This document shows, piece after piece, positions 10,080 through 19,326 of a DNA stretch of 64,000 nt. Position 1 is the first letter of the stretch; each line of letters starts with the position of its first letter. A program made the translations under genes and the position numbers. The notes beneath the pieces are model-generated. The model saw nothing but the letters and a program-made list of their open reading frames with translations. It was not told the origin of the DNA and did no database searches. Source of the stretch: Prorocentrum cordatum (Eukaryota > Sar > Dinophyceae > Prorocentrales > Prorocentraceae); the NCBI GenBank assembly GCA_963575745.1, contig CAUYUJ010018062.1, positions 47,091 to 111,090 of the forward strand, read 5' to 3'.

Positions 10080-10475
10080 GCTAGAACTCCATTCCCGGCG
10101 TACATTTTGGATGCCCGGAGCCAACTGTAGGCCACTTCGCGGTCTTCGAGTTCCCAGAACTCCATTCCCGGCGTACATTTTGGATGCCCGGAACCAACAG
10201 TAGGCCACTTCGTGGTCTTCGAGTTCCCAGAACTCCATTCCTGGGCATGATTTTGAATGCCCGGAGCCAACTGTAGGCCACTTCGTGTTCTTCGAGTTCC
10301 CAGAACTCCATTCCCGGGCCACATTTTGGGTGCCCTGAGCCAACAGAAGGCCACTTCGTGGTCTTCGAGTTCCCAGAACTCCATTCCTGGGCATGATTTT
10401 GAATGCCCGGAGCCAACTGTAGGCCACTTCGTGTTCTTCGAGTTCCCAGAACTCCATTCCCGGGCCACATTTTGA
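10080..10475 (+). repeat. 74-bp tandem repeat, about 5-6 units
   Basis: Units contain AGAACTCCATTCCCGG, TGCCCGGAGCCAACTGTAGG and CACTTCGTGGTCTTCGAGTT. Starts are at about 10083, 10157, 10231, 10305, 10378 and 10452. Two alternating unit types, with ATTTTGAATGCC or ATTTTGGATGCC, suggest a two-unit ancestor. The open minus-strand frame through it is not a gene. Confidence 0.9.
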
Positions 10476-11425
10476 ATGCTGAGGCAGGCTGAGGCTGAGG
10501 CTGAGGCAGGCTGAGGCTGAGGCAGGCTGAGGCCCGAGGCTGAAGGCAGACTGAGGCTGAGGCTGAAGCAGGCTGAGGCTGAGGCTGAGGCAGGCTGAGG
10601 CTGAGGCTGAGGCAGGCTGATGCTGAGGCAGGCTGAGGCTGAGGCTCAGGCTGATGCAGGCTGAGGCTGAGGCAGGCTGAGGCTGAGGCCGAGGCTGAAG
10701 GCAGACTGAGGCCGAGGCTGAAGCAGGCTGAGGCTGAGGCTGAGGCAGGCTGAGGCTGAGGCTGAGGCAGGCTGATGCTGAGGCAGGCTGAGGCTGAGGC
10801 TCAGGCTGATGCAGGCTGAGGCTTAGGCAGGCTGAGGCTGAGGCCGAGGCTGAAGGCAGACTGAGGCTGAGGCTGAAGCAGGCTGAGGCTGAGGCTGAGG
10901 CAGGCTGAGGCTGAGGCAGGCTGAGGCTGAGGCTGAGGCAGGCTGAGGCTGAGGCTGAGGCTGAGGCTGATGCAGGCTGAGGCTGAGGCAGGCTGAGGCT
11001 GAGGCCGAGGCTGAAGGCAGACTGAGGCTGAGGCTGAAGCAGGCTGAGGCTGAGGCTGAGGCTGAGGCAGGCTGAGGCTGAGGCTGAGGCAGGCTGATGC
11101 TGAGGCAGGCTGAGGCTGAGGCTGAGGCTGATGCAGGCTGAGGCTGAGGCAGGCTGAGGCTGAGGCCGAGGCTGAAGGCAGACTGAGGCTGAGGCTGAAG
11201 CAGGCTGAGGCTGAGGCTGAGGCAGGCAGGCTGAGGCTGAGGCTGAGGCAGGCTGATGCTGAGGCAGGCTGAGGCTGAGGCTGAGGCTGATGCAGGCTGA
11301 GGCTGAGGCAGGCTGAGGCTGAGGCCGAGGCTGAAGGCAGACTGAGGCTGAGGCTGAAGCAGGCTGAGGCTGAGGCTGAGGCAGGCTGAGGCTGAGGCTG
11401 AGGCAGGCTGAGGCTGAGGCTGTGA
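10476..11425 (+). repeat. GGCTGA minisatellite with higher-order structure
   Basis: GGCTGA and GGCTGAGGCA hexamer and decamer units are organised in a higher-order period of about 155-165 bp, marked by the variant GAGGCTGAAGGCAGACTGAG near 10545, 10690, 10850, 11005, 11170 and 11330. It translates on the minus strand to Ala-Ser-Gln-Pro repeats with no sign of selection. Confidence 0.9.
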
Positions 11426-11533
11426 CTGCGACTGCCGTTGCCACTGCGACTTTCATCGCGAATGCGACTGCGACTGCGAGAACAGCAGAATTCTACAACT
11501 GGATTCTCATGTGAATCTTAAGGGGGATGCTGC

Positions 11534-11680
11534 CAGACATGCTCCTACACATCGCTGTTAGGTTGCTTTGCCGGGATGATCATCCTGAGTCGTTGTTTGA
11601 CGGCCCCGAGGTCCGGCGAGGGCCCCCAGAGGCCGAAACATACGAGAAGCCTCCGCCTTGATTTTGTTCAATGCGTTGGA
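11534..11680 (-). mobile_element. Family B element
   Basis: Begins with CAGACATG and contains the reverse-orientation core CCCCGAGGTCCGGCGAGGGC. It lies just before a candidate exon at 11715. Confidence 0.65.
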
Positions 11681-11714
11681 TCTCTGGGCTACTCCGACCC
11701 CATGTGGGAGGCCT

Positions 11715-11900
11715 CTGAAGGAGGGCGCCGCCAGCGGCGCGCCCTCCGACGCGCCGGGCTCCGCCGCCGGCGCGGCGGGCCGCGGCGGCTCGCCGCCCAG
11801 GGGGCGCTCCGGCAGCCCCCGCGGGCGCTCCAGCAGCGGCGGCGGCCGCGGGGGCCGCGGCCGCGGCGGCAGGAAGGCCCCCGGCGGGCGCAACACGGGG
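11715..11900 (+). CDS. Candidate exon, Gly/Arg/Ser-rich
   Basis: The frame includes EGAASGAPSDAPGSAAGAAG, SPPRGRSGSPRGRSSSGGG and GRGGRGRGGRKAPGGR. RGG and RS repeats of this kind occur in RNA-binding proteins, but no folded domain is present. The exon lies between a family B element (11534) and a family A half-element whose first bases supply CAG/GTCGGGC, a plausible donor. Low complexity limits confidence. Confidence 0.4.
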
Positions 11901-11904
11901 CCTC

Positions 11905-11955
11905 AGGTCGGGCATGTCCCCCTGCAGGCGGACTTTGGGCGGAGAATGAAAGATA
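11905..11955 (+). mobile_element. Family A half element
   Basis: GGTCGGGCATGTCCCCCTGC AGGCGGA matches one end of family A (see 12157). The other end is not found in the expected place, so the copy is truncated. It starts exactly at a possible exon end (CTCAG/GT). Confidence 0.6.
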
Positions 11956-12086
11956 CGCCTTAAAGAGCACAGAAGAATAAAGCAGCACACATGTCGATGA
12001 TACGCCTTAGTCATAGAATCATCCAGATACGCCTTAAAGTCGCAAGTCCCCTTCAAAACACATGTCTACTTCGATGTAATTGATCG

Positions 12087-12154
12087 TAGATCCCCCGCGG
12101 CGGATCCAGGCCATTTGCGAGTAGCTACTTTGCGAGTAGTGGAACGCGCTCGTC
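12087..12154 (+). mobile_element. Family D right half
   Basis: Matches the right half of the element at 3331-3478, including CCCGCGGCGGATCC and GCGAGTAGTGGAACGCGCTC. The left half is missing. It ends two bases before a complete family A element. Confidence 0.7.
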
Positions 12155-12156
12155 TA

Positions 12157-12316
12157 TTAGGTCGGGCATGTCCCCCTACAGGCGGATTTCGGGCGAAGAA
12201 TACAGATTCTGTGTTTAAGTGTATGTGTATATTCACACACAAAAGAGGAAACGTCCCCAGACGATGTTTTTACTACTTTAGAATATTCCTCCTGTAGAGG
12301 GACGTGCCCGACTTGA
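12157..12316 (-). mobile_element. Family A inverted-repeat element, complete
   Basis: About 159 bp with inverted ends TTAGGTCGGGCATGTCCCCC and GAGGGACGTGCCCGACTTGA, each followed inward by a CTACAGG/CCTGTAG-type motif. Interior is AT-rich. Other copies: 23315-23472 (complete, opposite orientation), 18522-18665, 26743-26883, 20905-21009 and 11905. Non-coding, MITE-like. Confidence 0.8.
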
Positions 12317-12407
12317 GCGGAGCCCCTTTTGCTAGCTTCTGCGCGAGAGCTGGCGACACGACACCCCATCCGCAGTACCCCAGGCCCCCTCGCGTGGTGA
12401 AGAGATC

Positions 12408-12560
12408 GTGAAGGAAGTGTTTCGCTAGTTTTTCGGCCTCCAGGGGCCCTCGCCGAGCCTCGGGACTGCCAAAAAACGACTCGGGATGAAAAACCGGGCC
12501 CGGGGAAGCGGTCGAGACCTTTGGCGGTCGACGTTACAGAAAAATCATGGCGTCGGGGGT
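12408..12560 (+). mobile_element. Family B element
   Basis: Contains TTTTTCGGCCTCCAGGGGCC, CCAAAAAACGACTCGGGATG and CGGGGAAGCGGTCGAGACC, the B core in plus orientation. Its right end is degraded. Confidence 0.65.
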
Positions 12561-12572
12561 CTGGAGTCGAGG

Positions 12573-12720
12573 CTCAAGAGACGGGGGTCAATGCCAACGG
12601 GGGTCAGCCAGAGCGCCGGATCTTGCAGGATCTTGCAGAACCAGAGGTGCACTGGCCCGGGCTTGGGTGCAGGATCCTGCAGGATCCTGGAGGAAATCGC
12701 AGGATCCTGCAATGCCTGAC
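12573..12720 (+). repeat. Family F repeat, GGATCCTGCA-rich
   Basis: Reads CAAGAGACGGGGGTCAATGC, then GGGGGTCAGCCAGAGCGCCG, then alternating GGATCCTGCAGGATCC-type motifs. A homologous segment lies at 53060-53205. No TIR or coding sequence seen. Confidence 0.8.
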
Positions 12721-13085
12721 TGAACTGCGACGCGAACCTGCCCCGCCACGGCCCGCTGACCCGTGGTGCTGCCTCTGCTCGGCGCGGCCCGCGCCTCGCG
12801 CAAGACGAGCACTTTTGGCACAGGCCGGACCTCGCGCCTCGCGCGTCGCGGCCCTCGTGCTGCCCGGCCGCCGTGGGCGCGTCGCGCACACCGCAGGCCG
12901 CGCTGTGCGAGGCTTGGGCGGCCGCGCACCGTCGCCGCGGCGCGCGCGTGCGTTCGGCCGCGCCGCGGCGCGCGGAGAAGCGGCGCGGCCGCCCGGGCCG
13001 CGCCGATGCTGCGGCGCGTGCGTGCACGGCCGCGCTTGCGCCCGAGCGCCTCCGCGCGCACCTACATCGCACGTCTCCGCGCATG
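12721..13085 (+). CDS. Candidate exon, Arg/Ala-rich unknown protein
   Basis: One plus-strand frame is open from 12721 to past 13160 and reads in part RHGPLTRGAASARRGPRLAQ, DEHFWHRPDLAPRASRPSCC, ALCEAWAAAHRRRGARVRS and AALAPERLRAHLHRT. Extreme GC content keeps all frames open here, so evidence is only compositional. The 3' limit is uncertain. No domain recognised. Confidence 0.3.
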
Positions 13086-13198
13086 CGCGGCGTGCTCAGT
13101 GGGCGGCTGCCCCCCCCCGCCGTCAGCTGCCCCGCCGCGGCCGACCTGCCCAGACCTCTGACGACGCTGTTTCTTCCACGGCGTGGGCCTCCGGAGGT

Positions 13199-13365
13199 CC
13201 TCCTCCTCCTCCTCCTCCTGCCAATTATTCTTCCTCCCCCGCCTCCTCCTCCTCTTTCTCCTCCTCCTCCTCCTCCTCCTCCTCCTCCTCCTCCTCCTCC
13301 TCCTCCTCCTCCTCCTCCTCCTCCTCCTCCTCTTCCTCCTCCTCCTCCTCCTCCTCCTCCTCCCC
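13199..13365 (+). repeat. (CTC)n microsatellite
   Basis: Long, nearly uninterrupted CTC repeat. Confidence 0.95.
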
Positions 13366-13876
13366 CTCGGATTCTGTACCTCGGAGCTGCTGCACGATCC
13401 TGTACACAAATGCGAGTGATGGCATGGCCTTGTGCAAAGCGACGACCACATCTGGCAGCGACGTGAGGAACCCGTGGCAGAGCAGACAGCACGTGAAGCG
13501 CGTCGCGGTGTTGCGGTGGCGCCCGTTGTCTCCCCTGAGCAGGCTTCCTTGGAAGAAGCAGACTGGCATACACATGTTTTCGGAGCTCCAGGCGGAGTTC
13601 TGATAGTTTGTGAGTCATTGTTTTGCCGATCGACGCGGGCCCCACCCCCCCCATGGAGTGGATCTAGGCTTTTCTGTTGGCGCCTGCTTCGAGCGGGTGG
13701 AGTCGTCTCCCAGAGACCGCACTCTTGCAAGCAGTCGCACTGAGCAGAGGTCTGGAGCCACACCCCCCCTTGCCGCCCAATGTCGAGACGCCGACTTGTT
13801 TTATGTTTTTTGTTTGCGAAACAACAAATTACCCCAGTGCGACCCTACCTAGAAGTTGGAGCCCCTAGGAAAGCAG
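13366..13876. other. No recognisable gene
   Basis: Moderate-GC unique sequence. Frames such as KRRPHLAAT and DHIWQRREEPVAEQTARE are short and unsupported. Nothing else seen. Confidence 0.4.
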
Positions 13877-14265
13877 CATTGGTTGTTATGCAATGCTATG
13901 CTATGTCATGCTGCGCTAGGCTATATTATGTTATGATATGATGCGCTATGCTATGATATCATAAGTTATGATATGGCATGGCATGCTGCGCTATGCTATG
14001 CTAACCTCTGTTATGATATGATATGCTAAGCTGCGCTACGCTATGCTATGCTATGCTATGCTGCGCTATGCTATGCTATGCTATGATGGGTTATGCTATG
14101 ATATGATGTGCTGCGCTATGCTATGCTACGCTATGATATGCTATGCTCTGTTATGCTATGTTACAGCTCAGCGAAGCTAAGATGGAGGCAAGCTAAGCTA
14201 AGATAAACCTGAGCTAAGATGAAATAAGCTAAGCTAAGATGAGATAAGCAGCGCTGAGCTAAGGG
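13877..14265. repeat. CTATG pentamer and AGCTAAG repeats
   Basis: TATGCTATGCTATGCT pentamer-type repeats drift into GATATGATATG and then, after about 14165, into AGCTAAGCTAAGATGA. AT-rich simple sequence with no gene. Confidence 0.9.
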
Positions 14266-14414
14266 GACGTAACTGGGGGAACCGCGGGGCGGATGCCGGG
14301 GGAACCGCCCGGGGCGTTATCCACTGCCCGGCCCTTTAAGCACAGAGGGTAAGAACCCTTCTAGGCAGAGCCTAGGTAGGGAACCAAACGCCTCGGGTGA
14401 CTGTTTAGGGGCGG

Positions 14415-14451
14415 CCTCCTCCTCCTCCTCCTCCTCCTCCTCCTCCTCCTC

Positions 14452-14478
<27 letters not shown>
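14415..14478 (+). repeat. (CTC)n microsatellite
   Basis: Pure CTC repeat ending in a C run. It is flanked by two copies of GAGCACAGAGGGTA-type sequence (14338 and 14490). Confidence 0.9.
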
Positions 14479-14484
<6 letters not shown>

Positions 14485-14737
14485 TTCGAGCACAGAGGGT
14501 AGGGAAAAAACAAAGCACGAAAACGAAAAAAAAAAACTACCGACAAAAAAAAGGCTCGCTTTCTCGATCGGCGCTGGCGCCCACTGGCGGCGCCTCCGGG
14601 GCGCCGCCCCTTGGCGCGCCCTCGCGCGCCAGGAAGGGGGGGGGGCGCAGGCGCGGGAGCCAAAGAAGGCCGCGCGGACCTCCAAGAGTTTTATTTTGTT
14701 TGTGCCGTCGTGCCCCCCCCCCCCCCCAAAAAAAAAA

Positions 14738-14895
14738 AAGGACGCGAGGTGTTTGCCAATTTTCGGCCTCGGGGGGCCCTCGCCGGGCCTCGGGACCGTC
14801 AAAAAACGATTCAGGATGCAAAACTGGTCCCGGGGAAAGGGTCGGGACTTCAGGGACGCCGTCCTGAAAAAATCAGGACGTTGCATGTCTGGGGT
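14738..14895 (+). mobile_element. Family B inverted-repeat element, reference copy
   Basis: About 158 bp. Core: TTTGCCAATTTTCGGCCTCG, CCCTCGCCGGGCCTCGGGAC, CGTCAAAAAACGATTCAGGA, CGGGGAAAGGGTCGGGACTT, then GGACGCCGTCCTGAAAAAAT and CATGTCTGGG. More complete copies show terminal CCAGACATG / CATGTCTGG inverted repeats (25228-25410, 27658-27841; CCAGACA/TGTCTGG at 23707-23862). About a dozen copies in the window make it the most abundant small element here. Non-coding. Confidence 0.8.
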
Positions 14896-15054
14896 TGTTC
14901 CCCTGCTCACGTCCGGGCCGCCTTGCCGAGAGCTCCTGCGGCTCCCAGTGAGGGCGCTGCTTTTCCACAGCGGGGAAGAGGTCTGGGCCGTGGTGATGGC
15001 ACCGAGGCCACCCCAGGAGCGACGGCGACGGTAGTCAAGGGTGTCTCAGAAGCC

Positions 15055-15208
15055 GGGCGACGGCTGGCAAACTTGTGGCTGCTAAAACGGCGCTCCTGGA
15101 TTGTTCTGCTTCCGGGAAGCAGCCTAGTGCGCTGATACTGATTCCGGAAAGTTGTTCTCTCTTACGGCAAGACCGTTTTAGCAGCAACGGACTTGCCAGC
15201 CCTCGCCC
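15055..15208. mobile_element. Family I inverted-repeat element
   Basis: A 154-bp unit with 36-bp terminal inverted repeats. Left arm has GGGCGACGGCTGGCAA and GCTGCTAAAACGG; right arm has CCGTTTTAGCAGC and TTGCCAGCCCTCGCCC. About 30 of 36 positions pair. Only one copy in the window. Confidence 0.75.
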
Positions 15209-15767
15209 AGCTGCCAGGTGTCCGCGGTTCGGTCGGTCTGGCCGCGCAGGGGCGCCGCGGTCGGTTGTGCTCGGTGCGTTCGGTTCGGTGGGTTGCTGCT
15301 TCGTTGCTGCCTCCGCTGCGCCCCTCCAAGCCGGCTGGGTCTGGTCGACCTCGGTGCAGCTCGATCTCGTTGCCAGTGTGGTCGGTTTTCAAGTGTGTTG
15401 TCGCCGATGTTGTTCCACCACGAGAAGGAAGTCTGGGCGTGTACTATCGGACCGAGGGGTATAAGTTCGAGGTCGGTTCGTGGAGGGTGCCCAGATGCTC
15501 TTCGTGTTTGTTGGATGTTCTTGTGCATCCTGGGCGGAGGTACCCTCGAATGCCCTTCAATTTAACGGGCGGGGGGTCTCGTTCCGAAGGGGCTGGGACG
15601 AGGATAAGTCCGTTCCAGAGCGTTCTGGGACGTCCTCAGAGCGTTCTCGGCCCGAGATGTTCTCCAAAGTAGCCAGATCTCTGAGGTTCTCGATGTATCC
15701 CCCCCCGAATGTTTATCCTCGTCCTGGCTCCGTCTTACCCGCGCTCTTGAAGGATGCCCTATCGTCC
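15209..15767. other. No recognisable gene
   Basis: Sequence of moderate GC with several short open frames and no family resemblance. A short exon could be hidden here. Nothing else noted. Confidence 0.4.
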
Positions 15768-15815
15768 TGGAGGAGGAGGAGGAGGAGGAGGAGAAGGAGG
15801 AGGAGGAGGAGGAAG
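15768..15815 (+). repeat. (GGA)n microsatellite
   Basis: GGAGGAGGA repeat, purine strand on plus; it precedes a candidate exon. Confidence 0.95.
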
Positions 15816-15825
15816 TCCCATTGTA

Positions 15826-16056
15826 GTGATGGCAGCGGAAGCCCCGCCCAGGTCGAGGAGGCCAAGCGCAGAGCGCCCACGGAGCGCGCCAGCGGCCCCG
15901 GGCGCGCGCGCCGCGGCGGCGGGCGGGGCCGCCGCGCGCGGCGCTCGTCGAGCTCGGGCTCCACCGGCTCGTCGGGCTCGTCGCGCAGCGGGCGCAGCCG
16001 CAGCGCCGGGCGCAGCCCGCAGGGGGGACACAAAGAATACTCGGCCACGCGCAGGC
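15826..16056 (+). CDS. Candidate exon, Arg/Ser-rich tail
   Basis: The frame reads SHCSDGSGSPAQVEEAKRR, APTERASGPGRARRGGGRG and SSSSGSTGSSGSSRSGRSRS before QGGHKEYSATRR. RS-type low complexity as in splicing or RNA-binding proteins, with no folded domain. It stops exactly at element E, whose first bases, preceded by CGCAG, offer a GC-type donor of the kind dinoflagellates use. Similar in style to the exon at 11715, so possibly the same gene. Confidence 0.45.
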
Positions 16057-16220
16057 CGATGATCCTCAGGACGTGTGTTAGCCCAGGCGTGTGTTTACCC
16101 CGTTCGGTTCCGCCGATCACGCGCAGCCTGTGTCGGGCTTCGTTGCGCCCCCTACGTCGTAGCGAAGGGCCTCGATTGGCAAACATACGTTGGCGCTGAC
16201 ACACGTTCGGAGGATCATCG
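16057..16220 (+). mobile_element. Family E inverted-repeat element
   Basis: About 164 bp with ends CGATGATCCTCAGGACGTGT and, inverted, ACACGTTCGGAGGATCATCG. The 22-nt left boundary sequence (16054-16075) recurs exactly at 5768-5789, at the end of another candidate exon. Candidate introner-like element. Confidence 0.7.
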
Positions 16221-16384
16221 AGCAGAGGGGGGTAGGGGGAGGGGTGAAAGGCTTCTTGAAAGCACCCCGCTTCGCAGAGGGCGCGGACCTTCTCTCTATA
16301 GACATGGGACGGGCGCCTTCCAAGAAGCGGCCCGTTTCTAAAAGCCTTCCTCCCTCCCCCCATCCCTCTTGTGCGCGCCGCCAA
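16221..16384. mobile_element. Family C inverted-repeat element
   Basis: Directly abuts element E. Contains AAAGGCTTCTTGAAAGCACC and GCGCCTTCCAAGAAGCGGCC facing each other around a central CTCTATAGACA, and ends GGGATGGGG-complement followed by GTGCGCGCCGCC. Other copies at 17866-18024 and 63033-63205 keep the central CTATAG. Confidence 0.75.
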
Positions 16385-16674
16385 AATGCCTGCTCGCGCT
16401 GCGAGAGAGGGAGAGATACACAACTCATGGCGATATGTTTGTCGAGGGTGCCTCTGGGGTATATTTCCCAGGCCCCAGGGCCGTCAAAAGATCGGGGACC
16501 ACATTGTGAACAAAAAACTGATGTCGGATTCCGGGTTCGGTCGAGGTTTCCTTGCGTGAGTCGTGAAGAATCCGGGTTCTTTGAGCAAGTGTCGAGGGAT
16601 GTTCAAGCCCAACGTGCCCCTGGCTTTTCGCTTCATCATGGTGGCAACGGCATGGCACGGTCAGGTATCAAGAG

Positions 16675-16845
16675 CACGCGGTACTGGTACGGTTAGTAGT
16701 TGCGTCCGGCTACTACAGCCAGTACTGGTAGTGGTAGCGCCGGTGCGGTAGCAGGACCCCGCTGTACCGGTACCGGCACCGGTAGGTGCCAGGATTGCGC
16801 GGTATTAGTACGGTTCTGGGACAACGGCCAGTACCAGTAAGGTAG
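16675..16845. repeat. GGTACTGGTA-type short repeats
   Basis: Variants of GGTACTGGTAC, CCGGTACCGG and GGTAGTGG recur in both orientations. Short, partly palindromic simple sequence; no gene. Confidence 0.7.
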
Positions 16846-16975
16846 TACGACCATATTTTGCTTGAAAGCCCCAGCAGGTGAGCAGGGGCGAAACGAAACG
16901 AACGTTGACACGCGCGCTGAAAATTGCACGGGCTTCACAGCACCATTCGATTCAGGGGGGGACCAGGAGCAGGAC

Positions 16976-17050
16976 GATGAGGAGGAGGAGGAGGAGGAGG
17001 AGGAGGAGGAGGACGACGACGAGAAGGAGGAGGAGGAGGAGGAGGGAGGA
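16976..17050 (+). repeat. (GGA)n microsatellite
   Basis: GAGGAGGAGG repeat with a few GACGAC units. Confidence 0.95.
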
Positions 17051-17189
17051 GGGGTGTTGGGGAGGAGGTTCCCAGGACCCCGCAGGGCGGCGGGGAGGAG
17101 GACGGGCCCCTCTCCCTTGCTGGAAAGACCCGGCTTGCCCCGCACCGCGCACCTGGAACGAGCCCCCTCGAGAAACAGGGCCTCCCCGC

Positions 17190-17480
17190 CCAGAGGGTCG
17201 CCACCTGGGGGGTCGCCACCTGAGGGGTCGCCACGGGGTGGTCTTGGCTGGGGGGGGGGGCGCCATTTGGTGGGTCGCCCCCGCGGGCTCGCCCCCGCGG
17301 GGTCGCCACCCGCCACCTGGGGGGTCGCCACCTGAGGGGTCACCACGGGGGGGTCGCCACGGCGAGTTCGCCACGGCGGGTTGGGGTCGCCACCGGGGGG
17401 GTCGCCGCCCGGGGCGTCGCCACGGGGGGGTCGCCATGGCCTCGGGGGCGGGGGGCGACACGGGGGAGGGGTCGCCACGC
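17190..17480 (+). repeat. GGGTCGCCACC minisatellite
   Basis: About 18 irregular units of GGGGGGTCGCCACCTG and similar. Frames through it give Gly-Arg-His or Pro-Arg-Trp repeats and are not considered genes. Confidence 0.85.
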
Positions 17481-17865
17481 GGGGCGATCCCGATCTCGGG
17501 CTCCCCGGCCCTGGGGATCTCTTCCGTTGTTTCTGTTGTGACCTCCATCAGAGCCCTCCACAGCCAACGCGCCCAAGAAGGACGCGCGCCGTCATCCAGG
17601 GGGCCCTTGTGTCCTCGTCTCTGCGGCCCGTCTTCTGCCGCTTTCACAGGCCGCCCGCCGCCCCACAACTCCCAGCTTTGGCCTCCAGGGGTCCTGCGTC
17701 CTCACCGCCCGTCCTCAGTGTACGTCTTGACTGCAGCGCGAGGGATCGCGGCCGTCCAGACCAACAATGCTGCCGGCAGTGGGGCGAGAGAACGACTCTT
17801 GAATGGATCGCAGGGCCGGCTCGCTGGTGGTTGGAATCGCTATCCGATGTCGTGATGGCCCTCTG

Positions 17866-18024
17866 CAGCCACGCGCAGAGGGGGGGGAGGGAAGGGGGGA
17901 GGGCTTCTTAGAAGCACCCCTGCTGCTTAGAAGGTGCGGGCCTTGTCTATAGATGCAAGGCTCGCGCCTTCTAAGAAGCAGCCTCCTTCTAAGAAGCCCC
18001 CCCTTCCCTCCACCCCTTTAGGCC
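17866..18024. mobile_element. Family C inverted-repeat element
   Basis: Starts GCCACGCGCAGAGGGGGGGG, contains GGCTTCTTAGAAGCACCCC, central GTCTATAGATG, then CGCCTTCTAAGAAGC, and ends in CTTCCCTCCACCCC. Near-palindromic, so a transcript would form a long hairpin. Confidence 0.8.
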
Positions 18025-18368
18025 GTTCGAGGTTTGGAGCGACCGAGGTGCACTGAGTCACTCCCAACACACTGCACATGCCCAGACAGCGTGGGTTTTT
18101 TATTTCCCTCTCGTTGACACCGTTCAGTGGCTATCCTATCCTGTCCCAACCTCTCCCTCCACGCCCTCGTGCGCGCCGCCAGCCTCTGGAAGGGCAACGG
18201 ATTCCTCTCGGGGGACATGCTTGGGCGGAACGCCGCCAGGAGCCGCCTCCGGGCACGCGCGGCGGTTTCCCCGGGGGGGGCGGCCTCGGGCTCGCTCCTT
18301 GTCCCCCGCTGTGGGGACTCTTCTGCAGCTGTCGGCTCCCAACTTCCATCGTGAAGTCGGGCCTGTCC

Positions 18369-18520
18369 CTGAGGAGGAGGAGGAGGAGGAGGAGGAGGAG
18401 GAGGAGGGCGGAGGAGGGAAGAGGAGGGAAGAGGAGGGAAGAGGAGGAGGGAAGAGGAGGAGGGAGGAAGGAAGAGGAGGGCGGAGGAGGGAGGAGGAGG
18501 GCGGAGGAGGAGGGAGAAGG
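18369..18520 (+). repeat. (GGA)n microsatellite
   Basis: GGAGGAGGA and GGAAGAGGAGG repeats; adjoins the left side of a family A element whose left end is missing. Confidence 0.95.
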
Positions 18521-18521
18521 A

Positions 18522-18665
18522 GGTCTGCAGGGGGAATGTTCAGAAGCAGTCCAAAAATAGTCTGGGGACGATTTGTTTGACTAGTTTCGCACATGTCTGG
18601 CGTATTGTTTGGCTTTTCTTATTTCTCCTCCAAAGTCCGCCTGTGGGGGGGCATGCCTGGCCTGA
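18522..18665 (+). mobile_element. Family A element, left end lost
   Basis: Contains CAGGGGGAATGTTC, AATAGTCTGGGGACG and the right end GTCCGCCTGTGGGGGGGCAT GCCTGGCC. The left terminal bases are replaced by (GGA)n. The 2.3-kb tandem duplication begins inside this element, at TTGACTAGTT (18577). Confidence 0.7.
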
Positions 18666-19217
18666 CCATTGTGGCGACCCTTCTGCTGTGGTTTTTGCAA
18701 CCTCTCTCACAACACTTTCGCGAAGCGCAGTTCGGCAAAAAGCAGGCCCGCCCCCCGGCGGAAAGCCAGCGAAAGTGACGAAACGCGACCCCTAAGGGAC
18801 GAACATCTTGGAGTTGAGTGTTCTCGGAGCGGGCCGCCAAGCCGCCGCTTGGAGAGCCGATGCCCCGGGCCCCCGAGGAGGCATCGGATGTGGACGTTAT
18901 CGGGCAGCAAGGGTGGCGGGCCCAAAGATGTCCGTGTAGGTCCGTATCCTCCGCCTCCTGGGATCCTTGGACGTCGGTTCACCAGGCGGGTGATATGTGT
19001 GTAGTGTCCAGGTTCGCACTCTCCTTGTTCATCATCCTCTTCGTGCCCAGAGTGCTCTGGCTTTGATTGGGGATGGCCGCGACTTGTACACGACGTTGGC
19101 TAGTGGGGCAGGGGCGACCTTGAATCGTTGGCCTGCCAGCTGGTCCCAGAGCAATCTGTCGTGTCTTGGTCGAGGGCCGTCGGCTCCCAAGGTTGCGGAT
19201 AAGCAACTACGTACAGC

Positions 19218-19238
19218 CCGTGGTCGTTTTGGCTCCAG
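19218..19238 (+). other. Spliced-leader relic upstream of gene copy 1
   Basis: CCGTGGTCGTTTTGGCTCCA G matches 17 of the last 21 spliced-leader bases, in sense orientation, 88 nt before the ATG. Chance occurrence in this window is around one in a hundred by simple counting. It suggests the gene derives from a retroposed trans-spliced mRNA, consistent with its lack of introns. Confidence 0.6.
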
Positions 19239-19326
19239 CCGCTCCGACGCGAACACACACGACGCACATACATATTATACACACACTGACCGAACCCGCG
19301 CGGCCGAGCTCCATCCTCCAGCTGCA

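Noticed and set aside
9885-11456. A 523-codon minus-strand ORF rich in Ala, Ser, Gln and Leu
   Set aside because: Produced entirely by the 74-bp and GGCTGA tandem repeats.
12566-12575. GGCTCAAG at 12570 as the end of a leader
   Set aside because: Only the last eight bases match; the upstream 13 bases do not.
19177-19193. CCGTCGGCTCCCAAG upstream of the SGNH gene as an additional leader relic
   Set aside because: Needs a large internal deletion, and it lies on the outer side, where a newer and therefore better-preserved leader would be expected.
18997-19326. N-terminal extension of 110 codons on the SGNH protein
   Set aside because: Composition is not protein-like, it contains the SL relic, and the ATG at 19327 gives a sensible N-terminus.
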